A stretch of DNA of 64,000 nucleotides, taken from positions 1-64,000 of the forward strand of contig JARLIM010000003.1 of assembly GCA_031291725.1 (NCBI GenBank), given 5' to 3'. This document shows, piece after piece, positions 8,470 to 16,726 of this stretch (its first letter is position 1; each line of letters opens with the position of its first letter). This DNA comes from Acetobacteraceae bacterium (GTDB lineage: Bacteria; Pseudomonadota; Alphaproteobacteria; Acetobacterales; Acetobacteraceae). Position numbers and translations under genes: made by a program. The notes beneath the pieces are model-generated. The model did no database searches. It was given only the letters and a program-made list of their open reading frames with translations, and was not told where the DNA came from.

Positions 8470-9582
8470 ATGGCCTATAATCGTTTTCTTCTGAGCACGG
8501 CTTGCCTACTCGTCAGCCTGCCCGCCCTTGCGCAAACGTCGGGCGCGGGCAATGGCGGCCCTGGCGTGCCGGTCACGATCGTCAAGCCGATGCGTCAGGA
8601 TGTGCCGATCACCATTCGCGGCCTCGCCCAGGTGGCACCGCTGAACAATGTCGTTCTGCATCCGCGCGTGGATGGCACGTTGGACAAGGTGAATTTCGCC
8701 GAAGGCAGCATGGTGCACGCCGGCGATGTCCTCGCGGTGATCGACCCGCGCCCCTATCAGGCCGTCCTGGATGCCGCCCTGGCCAAAAAGGCGTCCGACG
8801 TCGCCAATCAGATAAACGCCAAGCATGATCTGGAGCGTTATGCGCAGCTTGCGGTGAACCAATTTGCCGCTCAGCAGCAGGTGGACACCCAGCGCGCCCT
8901 CGTTGTGCAGTTGGATGCCACCATCAAGGGGGACGACGCCGCCATCGCTGCGGCTCAGTTGAACCTGGACTTCACCAAGATCATCGCGCCCTTCGATGGC
9001 CGCGTTGGTCTGCGGCTGACGGATTTGGGCAATTTCATCCGCTCCGCCGACACCACCAATCCCGGCATCGTCACACTCAGCCAAATCCAGCCCGTCACCG
9101 TCACGTTTTCAGTGCCGCAGGACAACCTGCCGAGCATCGCCGCCGCGATGGCCAATGGCACGCCACAGGTGCATGCCAGTTCGGCAGACGGCAAATCGAC
9201 CCTCGGTGACGGCACGCTCATCACCATCGACAACAGCATCGACCCCACCACCGGCACCATCAAGGTCAAGGCCACCTTCCCCAATGGGGAGTTGAAGCTG
9301 TGGCCCGGCCAATTCGTCAACACAACGATGCAGGTCGGCCAACAGGCCAACGCGATCTCCCTGCCAAGCCAGGCCGTGCAGCACGGACCGGACGGTTTGT
9401 TCGTCTACGTCGTCAAGCCAGACAACACGGTTGCCATCGCACCGGTGAATGTCTCGCTCGACACCGGCACGCTGGCCGCAATTGCCTCAGGCGTGAGCGA
9501 GGGCGACACAGTAGTGCTGTCTGGGCAGTCCCGGTTGCGCCCTGGCGTGAAGGTCAGCATCGTCACCGGTTCCGGCAGCTGA
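8470..9582 (+). CDS. RND efflux periplasmic adaptor (membrane fusion protein)
   Basis: A 370-residue HlyD/AcrA-type adaptor linking an inner-membrane RND pump to an outer-membrane channel. The N-terminus has a signal peptide ending ALAQ, without a lipobox. The split lipoyl domain shows at HPRVDGTLDKVNFAEGSMV and again at IIAPFDGRVGLR, separated by a helical hairpin of about 80 residues. Beta-barrel and membrane-proximal domains follow. It resembles MdtA/MuxA adaptors. The pump gene starts 60 bp downstream. No outer-membrane factor gene is linked. Confidence 0.92.
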   Translation: MAYNRFLLSTACLLVSLPALAQTSGAGNGGPGVPVTIVKPMRQDVPITIRGLAQVAPLNNVVLHPRVDGTLDKVNFAEGSMVHAGDVLAVIDPRPYQAVLDAALAKKASDVANQINAKHDLERYAQLAVNQFAAQQQVDTQRALVVQLDATIKGDDAAIAAAQLNLDFTKIIAPFDGRVGLRLTDLGNFIRSADTTNPGIVTLSQIQPVTVTFSVPQDNLPSIAAAMANGTPQVHASSADGKSTLGDGTLITIDNSIDPTTGTIKVKATFPNGELKLWPGQFVNTTMQVGQQANAISLPSQAVQHGPDGLFVYVVKPDNTVAIAPVNVSLDTGTLAAIASGVSEGDTVVLSGQSRLRPGVKVSIVTGSGS

Positions 9583-9642
9583 TCGCATGTACCGTTTCAG
9601 TGTAGATTTCCCCCCGGCGTCACGAACAACGGACAGCATGGC

Positions 9643-12600
9643 ATGAGCATTTCCACCCCGTTCATCCGCCGCCCGATTGGCACATCGCTGTTGATGGCCG
9701 CCATCGTGCTCGTCGGTTTGGCCGCCTATCCGTTGCTGCCGGTGGCCCCGCTGCCCCGCGTGGACTTCCCCACCATCCAGGTGACGGGCCAATTTCCAGG
9801 CGCCAGCCCGGATACGATGGCCTCGGCGGTGGCGGCTCCGCTGGAACGCCAGTTCAGCCAGATTTCCGGTGTCACGCAGCTGACGTCGATTTCGGTGGCG
9901 GGCGGCACGCAGATCGTTTTGCAGTTCGACCTGGACCGCAACATCGACGCCGCAGCGCTGGACGTACAGGCCGCCATTCAGGCCGCGGGGGGGCAATTGC
10001 CCAAAACCCTGCCCAGCCCACCGACCTTCCGTAAGGTCAACCCGGCCGATGCCCCGATCTATATTCTCGCCGTGCAATCCGACACGCTGCCGTTGATCGA
10101 TGTCGACGAGGCCGCCGATACCATCCTCGCCCAGCAGCTTTCACAGATTTCCGGCGTGTCGCAGGTGTTGATCGGCGGTGAACAAAAGCCGTCCGTGCGC
10201 GTGCAGGTCGATCCCGCCCGCCTCGCCGCGATGGGGCTGACGCTGGAAGATGTGCGCGGCATGCTCACCAATGCCACCGTCAACTCCCCCAAGGGCACCG
10301 TCGATGGCGACAAGCAGGCCTATGCGATCTACGACAACGATCAAATGACCAAGGCCGCGCAATATCAGAATGCGGTGATCGCCTATCGCAACGGGGCTCC
10401 GGTCCGCATCTCCGACATTGGCCGGGCGCTGGATGCGCCGGAAAATATGAAGCTGGCCGCGTGGCAGAACCAGCATCGCGGCATTCAGCTGGTCATCTTC
10501 AAACAGCCCGGCGCCAACGTCATCGAGACGGTGGACGCCATCAAGGAGGCGATTCCGCGCCTGAAAGCCGCCATTCCCACCGGGGTCAACCTGATCCAGA
10601 TCCTGGACCGCACCCAAACCATCCGCGCCTCGGTGCATGAGGTGGAAACCACGCTGATGATCTCCATCTCCCTGGTGGTGATGGTGATTTTCCTGTTCTT
10701 GCGGAATTTCTGGGCAACGATCATCCCCTCGATCACCGTGCCGGTGGCGCTGATCGGCACCTGTGCGGTGATGTATCTGATGGGCTACAGCCTCGATAAC
10801 CTCTCGCTGATGGCGCTGACCATCGCGGTCGGTTTCGTGGTGGACGATGCCATCGTGATGCTGGAGAATATTTACCGTCACATCGAAGAAGGCATGAAAC
10901 CGATGGACGCCGCCCTCAAAGGTGCCGGCGAAATCGGTTTCACCATCGTCTCGATCTCGATGTCGCTGATCGCGGTGTTCATTCCGATGCTGCTGATGGG
11001 CGGCATTGTGGGACGTCTCTTCCGCGAATTCGCCGTCACGGTGTCCATCGCCGTGGCCGTTTCGGCGGTGGTGTCGCTGACGCTGACGCCGATGATGTGC
11101 TCGCGCTTCCTGCATCACGATGAGGGCAAGCACGGGCTGATGTATCGCATCATCGAAAGCTTTTTCGAGGCGCTGATCGGCTTTTATCGCCGCACCTTGG
11201 ATATCGTGCTGAAATATCGCTTCATCACGCTGATGTCCTTCCTCGGCACGGTGGCGCTGACGATCTATCTGGCGGCCATCATCCCCAAGGGCTTCTTTCC
11301 GCAGCAGGATAACGGCATCCTGATCGGCAACAACGACATGGCGCAGGATATCTCCTTCCAGGAAGCCGCGCGCCGTCAGGTTGCGGTGGGTGATATCCTG
11401 ATGGCCGATCCCGATGTGGCGGCGTTTTCCTCGTCCATCGGAGCCGCCAGTGGCACCACGCAGAACACCGGGCGCTTCTACATCGCCCTCAAGGGCTTTG
11501 AGGAACGCACCGCCTCCGCCCAACAGGTGATCGCGCGCCTGCGTCCGAAACTCGCCGCAGCCCTGGGCGCGCAGGTGGCAATGCAGGCCGGTCAGGATGT
11601 CAACGTCGGCGGCCGCCTGTCGCGCACCCAGTTCCAATACACCTTGCAGGATGCCGATCTGAATGAGCTGAACACCTGGTCGCCGCGCATCCTGGAGGAA
11701 ATGCAGAAGCTGCCGATGCTGCGCGATGTGGCCACCGATCAGCAGATCGCGGGCACCACCGCAACCCTGACCATCGACCGCGACCAAGCCGCCCGCTTCG
11801 GCGTGCTGCCGCAGGTGATCGACGACACCTTGTATGACGCTTTCGGTCAGCGCCAAGTCACCCAGTATTTCACCCAGGTGAACTCCTATCACCTGATTCT
11901 GGAAGTGCTGCCGGGAGATCAATCCAAGCTCGCCACGCTGGACAAACTCTATGTTCACACCGCCAGCGGGGCGGCTGTTCCGCTATCGGTATTCGTCAAG
12001 CTCGACACCAAACCGGTGGCCGCGTTGTCGATCAACCATCAAAGCCAGTTCCCGGCTGTCACCCTCTCGTTCAACCTGGGCGACGGCGTGGCCCTTGGGC
12101 AGGCGGTGACGGCGATTACCGAGATGATGACGCGCATTGGCGCGCCTGCCGGTCTTGTGGGTGCCTTCCAGGGCACCGCCCAGGCGGCCCAGGCATCGTT
12201 CGCCAGCCAACCCTATCTGATCGCGGCCGCCTTCATCTCGGTCTACATCATCCTCGGCGTGCTCTATGAAAGCTACATCCTGCCGATCACCATTCTCTCC
12301 ACCGTCTTCTCGGCCGGTGTCGGCGCGTTGTTGATGCTGATGTTGTTCAAAACCGAGTTCTCGCTGATCGCGCTGATCGGCATTCTGTTGTTGATCGGCA
12401 TCGTTAAAAAGAACGGCATCATGATGGTCGATTTCGCCATCAACGCCGAACGCAAGGACGGCATGTCGCCGCTGGATGCCATTCGGCAGGCCTGCCTGCT
12501 GCGTTTCCGACCCATTCTGATGACCACAATGGCCGCCCTCCTCGGCGGTCTGCCGCTGATGCTGGCCCATGGTGCGGGCTCGGAACTGCGGCGCCCGCTC

Positions 12601-12765
12601 GGTTACGCGATGGTGGGTGGCTTGGCGTTAAGCCAGATTCTCACGCTCTACACCACGCCGGTGATCTATCTGTACATGGAGAAAGTGCAGCGCAAACTCT
12701 CTCCGCGCCGTCATGCCACCATGCCGGCCCTGGCTGAGAAGATGGGCACGGCAGCCGGGGATTAA
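9643..12765 (+). CDS. RND efflux transporter permease (MdtB/MdtC/AcrB family)
   Basis: A 1040-residue inner-membrane proton-driven pump with the usual 12-helix plan and two large periplasmic loops. It begins MSISTPFIRRPIGTSLL, as MdtB/MuxB-type pumps do. The proton-relay aspartates are D401 and D402 in GFVVDDAIVMLENIYRH, and the second-half relay lysine lies in IGIVKKNGIMMVDFA. Only one pump gene is present, whereas mdtBC/muxBC systems carry two. The substrate range cannot be inferred. The gene ends 22 bp before a strong terminator. Confidence 0.93.
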   Translation: MSISTPFIRRPIGTSLLMAAIVLVGLAAYPLLPVAPLPRVDFPTIQVTGQFPGASPDTMASAVAAPLERQFSQISGVTQLTSISVAGGTQIVLQFDLDRNIDAAALDVQAAIQAAGGQLPKTLPSPPTFRKVNPADAPIYILAVQSDTLPLIDVDEAADTILAQQLSQISGVSQVLIGGEQKPSVRVQVDPARLAAMGLTLEDVRGMLTNATVNSPKGTVDGDKQAYAIYDNDQMTKAAQYQNAVIAYRNGAPVRISDIGRALDAPENMKLAAWQNQHRGIQLVIFKQPGANVIETVDAIKEAIPRLKAAIPTGVNLIQILDRTQTIRASVHEVETTLMISISLVVMVIFLFLRNFWATIIPSITVPVALIGTCAVMYLMGYSLDNLSLMALTIAVGFVVDDAIVMLENIYRHIEEGMKPMDAALKGAGEIGFTIVSISMSLIAVFIPMLLMGGIVGRLFREFAVTVSIAVAVSAVVSLTLTPMMCSRFLHHDEGKHGLMYRIIESFFEALIGFYRRTLDIVLKYRFITLMSFLGTVALTIYLAAIIPKGFFPQQDNGILIGNNDMAQDISFQEAARRQVAVGDILMADPDVAAFSSSIGAASGTTQNTGRFYIALKGFEERTASAQQVIARLRPKLAAALGAQVAMQAGQDVNVGGRLSRTQFQYTLQDADLNELNTWSPRILEEMQKLPMLRDVATDQQIAGTTATLTIDRDQAARFGVLPQVIDDTLYDAFGQRQVTQYFTQVNSYHLILEVLPGDQSKLATLDKLYVHTASGAAVPLSVFVKLDTKPVAALSINHQSQFPAVTLSFNLGDGVALGQAVTAITEMMTRIGAPAGLVGAFQGTAQAAQASFASQPYLIAAAFISVYIILGVLYESYILPITILSTVFSAGVGALLMLMLFKTEFSLIALIGILLLIGIVKKNGIMMVDFAINAERKDGMSPLDAIRQACLLRFRPILMTTMAALLGGLPLMLAHGAGSELRRPLGYAMVGGLALSQILTLYTTPVIYLYMEKVQRKLSPRRHATMPALAEKMGTAAGD

Positions 12766-12787
12766 CCCCCCGCCACACGCCGACCAC

Positions 12788-12820
12788 AAAAAAGGCCGCG
12801 TCATCCGATGCGGCCTTTTT
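12788..12820. terminator. Bidirectional rho-independent terminator
   Basis: AAAAAAGGCCGC (12788-12799) and GCGGCCTTTTT (12810-12820) form a GC stem flanked by A and T runs on both strands. It can end the efflux operon rightward and the acidic small protein gene leftward. Confidence 0.85.
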
Positions 12821-12840
12821 CGTCAGTGGATGGAAGAGGA

Positions 12841-13119
12841 TTACGCCTCCTCACCGTCCTCTTCTTCGTCTTCCTCGTCTTCATCCTCGTCCTGCTGGTC
12901 GTAATACCAGTCGAGCATGTCGTCGTGGAAATCCGGGTCTTTCAACAGACGCATGGCGAGGGCAAGAATGATCTCCTGCGCAGCCGGCATCTCCATCGCG
13001 TCCGGCGGCACTTCGCTGCCAGCCACGACTCGCACCGACATCTGTCCGTCTTCTTCCCCGATCACCAGGGCGACCTCGCCCGGATCGAGCTCGAGGTTGG
13101 TCACTTCATCGGCAGCCAT
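12841..13119 (-). CDS. Small acidic protein of unknown function
   Basis: A 92-residue protein not assigned to a family. The start at 13119 (MAADEVTNLELDPG) is chosen because AAGGAG lies 6 nt upstream; a longer frame reaching 13272 has no such signal. Residues 1-65 look like a compact alpha/beta domain, with ALVIGEEDGQMSVRVVAG followed by a helix ALAMRLLKDPDFHDDML. The tail after residue 72 is almost entirely Asp and Glu. No signal peptide or membrane helix is present. It lies beside two cytochrome c genes on the same strand, but a functional link is not shown. Confidence 0.75.
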   Translation of the reverse strand: MAADEVTNLELDPGEVALVIGEEDGQMSVRVVAGSEVPPDAMEMPAAQEIILALAMRLLKDPDFHDDMLDWYYDQQDEDEDEEDEEEDGEEA

Positions 13120-13268
13120 TTTGTGCTCCTTCCGTATCGCGATGCACGCGCAACCCCTACCCCAGCCAGCGCCGGGGGGGAAGCATCGTTCTACGGCGGA
13201 CAGAGGATACAGCAGGGATTGCCGCAAAAGCCTGACTGCGCAAGCGGCCTCGCCCCCGACACGTGGCG

Positions 13269-13682
13269 TCATCGCACAGGGGCGGCCGCCCTGTCAGACA
13301 ATGTGCCAAGATATGCGATCACATCGGCACGGGTGGAAGCATCGGCAATCCCGGCGAAGGCCATCTTGGTGCCGGGTGCGAAGGCGGCGGGATTGGTCAG
13401 CCAGACATCGAGCTCTGCCGCTGACCAGACACCGCCTTTGGCACGCAAGGCGGGCGAATAGGCAAACCCCACATGCGATGCCTTCGCGGCGCCCACCACA
13501 TTGAACAGCGCAGGCCCAACGCCATTGCCCCCCTCGCGGCGCAGTTGGTGGCAGCCAGTGCAGCCCAACGTGAACATCGCACGCTGTCCGGCCACCGGGT
13601 CGGCGGCATCGGCCACCCCCGCCACACCGCACAAAAAAACCAGCAGAATCTGAGCGATCCTGCTGGTTTTCCGATACGACAT
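13269..13682 (-). CDS. Soluble class I cytochrome c, periplasmic
   Basis: A 137-residue c-type cytochrome. An N-terminal signal peptide ends near VADA, the heme motif CTGCH is at about residue 41, and the distal methionine lies in GTKMAF about 65 residues later. The mature part of about 110 residues matches mitochondrial-like cytochrome c (c2/c550 group). It is clearly paralogous to the next gene upstream: both share the GVGP, VGAA, GFAYS, ALxxKGG and PGTKM or AGTKM landmarks. It probably shuttles electrons between a bc1 complex and a terminal oxidase. Confidence 0.9.
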   Translation of the reverse strand: MSYRKTSRIAQILLVFLCGVAGVADAADPVAGQRAMFTLGCTGCHQLRREGGNGVGPALFNVVGAAKASHVGFAYSPALRAKGGVWSAAELDVWLTNPAAFAPGTKMAFAGIADASTRADVIAYLGTLSDRAAAPVR

Positions 13683-13694
13683 GACGAGTACGAA

Positions 13695-14225
13695 TTACTT
13701 CGTCGGCAATGGCGTGGTCGTCATCGTGTTCAGATAAGCGATGATATCGGCGCGCTTCTTGTCATCGGCCAAACCGGCGAAGGACATCTTGGTGCCCGCG
13801 GCATAGGCGGCCGGCTTGGTGAGCCATTTGTTCAGCTCGGCCAAATCCCACTTGCCGCCCTTGCCCTTCAGCGCATCCGAATAGGCAAAGCCGGGGCGAC
13901 CTGCCTGGGCGGCACCGACAGCGCCATACAGGTTCGGCCCGACACCGGGCTTGCCGCCCTCATTGATCGTATGACAGGCCACACAGCCAACGCTCTTGAA
14001 AGCGGCGGCGCCCGCTGCCGGATCGGCGCTTGCGATCAGGGTTTCGAACGGCACGGCAGCCGCGGCAACCGGGGCGGCAGCCGGCGCTTCGGTACCGATC
14101 TGGATCGCCGATTTCGCCAAATGCGTCTCCGGCATCAGCAGGTGGGCCACACGGCCTGCCATAAAGAAGGTGATGCCCGACACCAGCACGGCGGCGACGG
14201 CCTTATTGACCAGCATGGTATTCAT
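13695..14225 (-). CDS. Membrane-anchored cytochrome c (CycM-like)
   Basis: A 176-residue protein with an uncleaved N-terminal membrane helix (about residues 7-27), an Ala/Pro-rich linker, and a class I cytochrome c domain from about residue 65. The heme site is CVACH and the methionine ligand is in AGTKMSFAG. This is the layout of CycM-type cytochrome c552, which delivers electrons to aa3 oxidase in rhizobia and relatives. The start at 14225 follows an AAGAGGG site; the upstream extension to 14366 is Arg/Cys-rich and unlikely. The stop is 12 bp before the soluble paralogue, so the two are probably one transcript. Confidence 0.9.
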   Translation of the reverse strand: MNTMLVNKAVAAVLVSGITFFMAGRVAHLLMPETHLAKSAIQIGTEAPAAAPVAAAAVPFETLIASADPAAGAAAFKSVGCVACHTINEGGKPGVGPNLYGAVGAAQAGRPGFAYSDALKGKGGKWDLAELNKWLTKPAAYAAGTKMSFAGLADDKKRADIIAYLNTMTTTPLPTK

Positions 14226-14402
14226 GAACGAGAGACCCTCTTGGCAGCCTAGGAACACGCACGACAACACGCGCCCGAACGTGGGCGGGGCAAAGTCGAA
14301 CCCTATATATACCTGTGACAGAACAGGGCAATTGCTCTTTCGGCCTCTGCTCCTTCGCGCACGCAAAAAAACACAACCTCCGACGCGCGGGCCGCCTTGG
14401 CG

Positions 14403-15251
14403 TCAGGCATCGCGGTCTGAGCGAGGCTGACCGCCCCGCCCAGGCAGGAAATCGTCCGCCCGTGACATCTTCGGCAAAGGCGATTGCTGCGGCACCTTCA
14501 GCAGCGGCGGCAAGGATCGTGGCGGACGGACAACCGGCGGCGCTGGCGCGGGTTCGGGTTGGGGCGCGGGTTGGGGCTCGGGTTGGGGTTCGGGCTGAAC
14601 ACAGGCCACCTCACCAGCAACCTCCGCAGCGGCCACCACTGGCTCTGGCTCAAGTGCTGGCTCGGGCTCCGGCTCGGGCTCCGGCTCGGGCTCCGGCTCT
14701 GGTGCCGGTTGCGGCGTGGCAGCGCTCATATTGCCGAGCGGAAATGCCCGCAGCACCGGCGCCGAATCGGATGGTGGCGCACGACGTGGTTCTTCCGGCA
14801 CAGGCAGCAGCTCAGGTTCGGCCGCCACCTCGGGCATGGGCGCTGGCCGCCGCTCAGCCAGAGGCGGTCGAACGCTGCGTGTGGTGGAGACTGCCGATTC
14901 CGGCGAAGGCGCGGCCTGAGAGACGGCAGGACGAACCACGTCACGGCGCACCGGGGTCTCCGGCGGCGGTGGGGCGGCACGCTCGCCCGCCGCGGCCGCC
15001 ATTCCCAACGCCAAAGACGTCGCCAATTTACGCCGTGGAGCGGCACGCACAGCCGATGTCACCTGCGCCGGCTCCTTATCGGCCAGCCAGGCGAACAAAC
15101 GCGACAATGGAACCAGAGCGATCTTGGGATCGACATCCGGGCGTCGTGGGGGGCGGGGCAGAGGGCTACGATTCGTCACACGCAACAATGTGAACGCTGA
15201 CTGCAATAACGCAAACTCACGTTTTACTCCCGCTGACTGACGCTCAATCAA
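14403..15251 (-). CDS. Proline/glutamate-rich hypothetical protein
   Basis: A possible 282-residue protein with no recognised domain. The first 90 residues contain a plausible folded segment, KIALVPLSRLFAWLADKEPA. The centre is Pro/Ala/Arg-rich, and residues about 182-200 are alternating Pro-Glu, encoded by a 12-bp-period repeat around 14650-14703. A second block of Pro-Glu-Pro-Gln lies at about 14540-14600. Such tracts are extended, as in TonB-like linkers, but no TonB C-terminal domain or membrane anchor is visible. The opposite strand also has long open frames here, so coding direction is not fully certain and the true start may be downstream. Confidence 0.5.
   Translation of the reverse strand: MIERQSAGVKREFALLQSAFTLLRVTNRSPLPRPPRRPDVDPKIALVPLSRLFAWLADKEPAQVTSAVRAAPRRKLATSLALGMAAAAGERAAPPPPETPVRRDVVRPAVSQAAPSPESAVSTTRSVRPPLAERRPAPMPEVAAEPELLPVPEEPRRAPPSDSAPVLRAFPLGNMSAATPQPAPEPEPEPEPEPEPEPALEPEPVVAAAEVAGEVACVQPEPQPEPQPAPQPEPAPAPPVVRPPRSLPPLLKVPQQSPLPKMSRADDFLPGRGGQPRSDRDA
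14650..14703. repeat. Short tandem repeat encoding Pro-Glu units
   Basis: Several near-perfect copies of GGCTCGGGCTCC (12 bp) lie in a row inside the minus-strand Pro/Glu-rich gene. Slippage here would add or remove four residues without shifting frame. Confidence 0.7.
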
Positions 15252-15330
15252 CCCATTGTTTTGTTTAAATTTGGTTAAGGAAGCGGCACTCTCTCATCAC
15301 ACCGCGTGACCAGCAGACAGGGGCTTCCCG

Positions 15331-15816
15331 ATGACCGCTCATGCTTCTCCTATCCGATTGATCGGCCCACAACTGCCGCAATCCAATGTGTGCATGTCCG
15401 AAACCGGGCAGTCTTACGTGCTGTTGATCGGCGGGCCGACCGAAAGTCTGGCAGGGTATGAGGATGTCTGCCAAGGGCTGGATCTTGAGACTATGGCGGT
15501 GGCGAGCCATCACGAATTGCCCTTCCGCCTGCATCATTTCCGCCCCATGGCCGTCTTGATCGACCTGCCATCGGAAAGCCGCGCGCTGGCTGCGACGCTA
15601 CGCTGCATTGCCGCCTATAACCCCGACCTGCCGAGCATGCTCATCGCCGATGACAACGCCAGCGCACTCGGCACGATGGATGCCGCGCGCGCATTGTGGG
15701 GGCTCGCACGATTGGGCCGCCTGCCCCGCGATGTCAGTTCGCGCGCCCTGATCCCCATCTTATTCCGCGCCGGTCGCGCCCGTGGCGTCGGGCGGCTGTT
15801 GCCTGCCGGCCGATGA
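15331..15816 (+). CDS. Receiver-like (pseudo-receiver) protein, function unknown
   Basis: A 161-residue soluble protein transcribed divergently from the Pro/Glu-rich gene. Residues 28-140 look like a Rossmann-like alpha/beta fold of response-regulator size: YVLLIGG (strand 1), AVLIDLPSES at the position of the phosphorylated strand 3, SMLIADD (strand 4), and a final helix PRDVSSRALIPILFRAGRARG. The paired acids after strand 1 are missing, so ordinary phosphorylation is doubtful. No output domain follows. Assignment rests on predicted fold only. Confidence 0.6.
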   Translation: MTAHASPIRLIGPQLPQSNVCMSETGQSYVLLIGGPTESLAGYEDVCQGLDLETMAVASHHELPFRLHHFRPMAVLIDLPSESRALAATLRCIAAYNPDLPSMLIADDNASALGTMDAARALWGLARLGRLPRDVSSRALIPILFRAGRARGVGRLLPAGR

Positions 15817-15853
15817 CGGTCACGCCCACTGCGTCCCGCGCCTGTCACCCCGC

Positions 15854-16213
15854 TCAGGAATCCGTGTCGTCCTCTTGACGCTGGGGCAGCTGAATGGCGT
15901 GCAGAAATGCGCCGAGACGGTCCATACGACGATCCCAGCCAAGTCGGGCCTGATTGAGCCAACGCTCGGTTTCGCGCAGCACCTGAATATCAAGCTGGCA
16001 GGTGCGCACCCGCCCCACCTTGCGCGAGCGCACCAAGCCGGACGCCTCCAGCACCGCCAGATGCTGCATCACCGCAGGCAGCGACATCGGCAGCGGCTGC
16101 GCCAATTCGCTCACCGTGGCACTGCCTTGGGTCAATCGCTCCACCATCGCCCGCCGTGTTGGATCGGCGAGGGCCTGGAAGGTTAAATCCAGCGAAGGCT
16201 GTTGGTTAAGCAT
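15854..16213 (-). CDS. ArsR-family transcriptional regulator (SdpR-like)
   Basis: A 119-residue winged-helix regulator. LDLTFQALADPTRRAMVERL and VSELAQPLPMSLPAVMQHLAVLE form the ArsR helix-turn-helix, followed by the wing SGLVRSRKVGRVRTC. No metal-binding cysteine pair is present, so this is a non-metal ArsR protein of the kind often paired with SRPBCC-domain (AHSA1) genes, though none is adjacent. It is on the same strand as the thioesterase and aldo/keto reductase genes upstream and could control them or itself. Confidence 0.88.
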   Translation of the reverse strand: MLNQQPSLDLTFQALADPTRRAMVERLTQGSATVSELAQPLPMSLPAVMQHLAVLEASGLVRSRKVGRVRTCQLDIQVLRETERWLNQARLGWDRRMDRLGAFLHAIQLPQRQEDDTDS

Positions 16214-16279
16214 GCTCTTTAGTATCGTCGCGGCAATACCAAAGCAATCACTTTATCATTGACCGGGCAGCGCATCGCC

Positions 16280-16726
16280 TCAGGCGGGGCGCAGCAGCTT
16301 CCACACCCCCTGCGCGGTGCCGACGATGCGCGCGCCAACGCGCAATTCGGTGCGCATGAAGACAATGCTTTTGGTCGCACGCACCATATGCGGCACCGCC
16401 TCCACCGTCTCGCCGATCTGCACGGCGTCGATAAAGCTGACATCAAGCTGCACGGTGGCGGTGCGCGTGGCCTGAGTGTGGTGGCGGGCGGTCATGCCCA
16501 GAATGCGGTCGGCGAAGGTCATCAATGCCCCGCCCTGCAACACACCGCGCAGATTGTGATGGCGCTTGTCGGTCGGGAAACAGAATTCCGGCCCCTCCGG
16601 CGTGTCGCGGCGAAAGAACGGTCCGATCAGTCCGATGAACCCCTCATCGGTCTCCGGCACCCAGCCCTCGGCCAGCAGACGCGCCAGAGTGGCGGCGGGA
16701 TCGCTTTTATGATGCATCTGGCTCAC
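16280..16726 (-). CDS. PaaI-family hotdog thioesterase
   Basis: A 148-residue hotdog-fold acyl-CoA thioesterase. The family signature appears at HHNLRGVLQGGALMTFADR, with the long hot-dog helix after it and the strand VQLDVSFIDAVQIGETV. The catalytic acid (Asp of the helix) is present. It starts with GTG and shares a 4-bp overlap (GTGA) with the stop of the aldo/keto reductase upstream, so the two are translationally coupled. The substrate is not evident. Confidence 0.85.
   Translation of the reverse strand: MSQMHHKSDPAATLARLLAEGWVPETDEGFIGLIGPFFRRDTPEGPEFCFPTDKRHHNLRGVLQGGALMTFADRILGMTARHHTQATRTATVQLDVSFIDAVQIGETVEAVPHMVRATKSIVFMRTELRVGARIVGTAQGVWKLLRPA

Noticed and set aside
14484-15200. 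Plus-strand frame rich in Trp, Arg and Gly
   Set aside because: Its composition comes from the repeat encoding Pro-Glu on the other strand. The Leu-Gly-Leu-Gly runs look artificial and there is no ribosome site.
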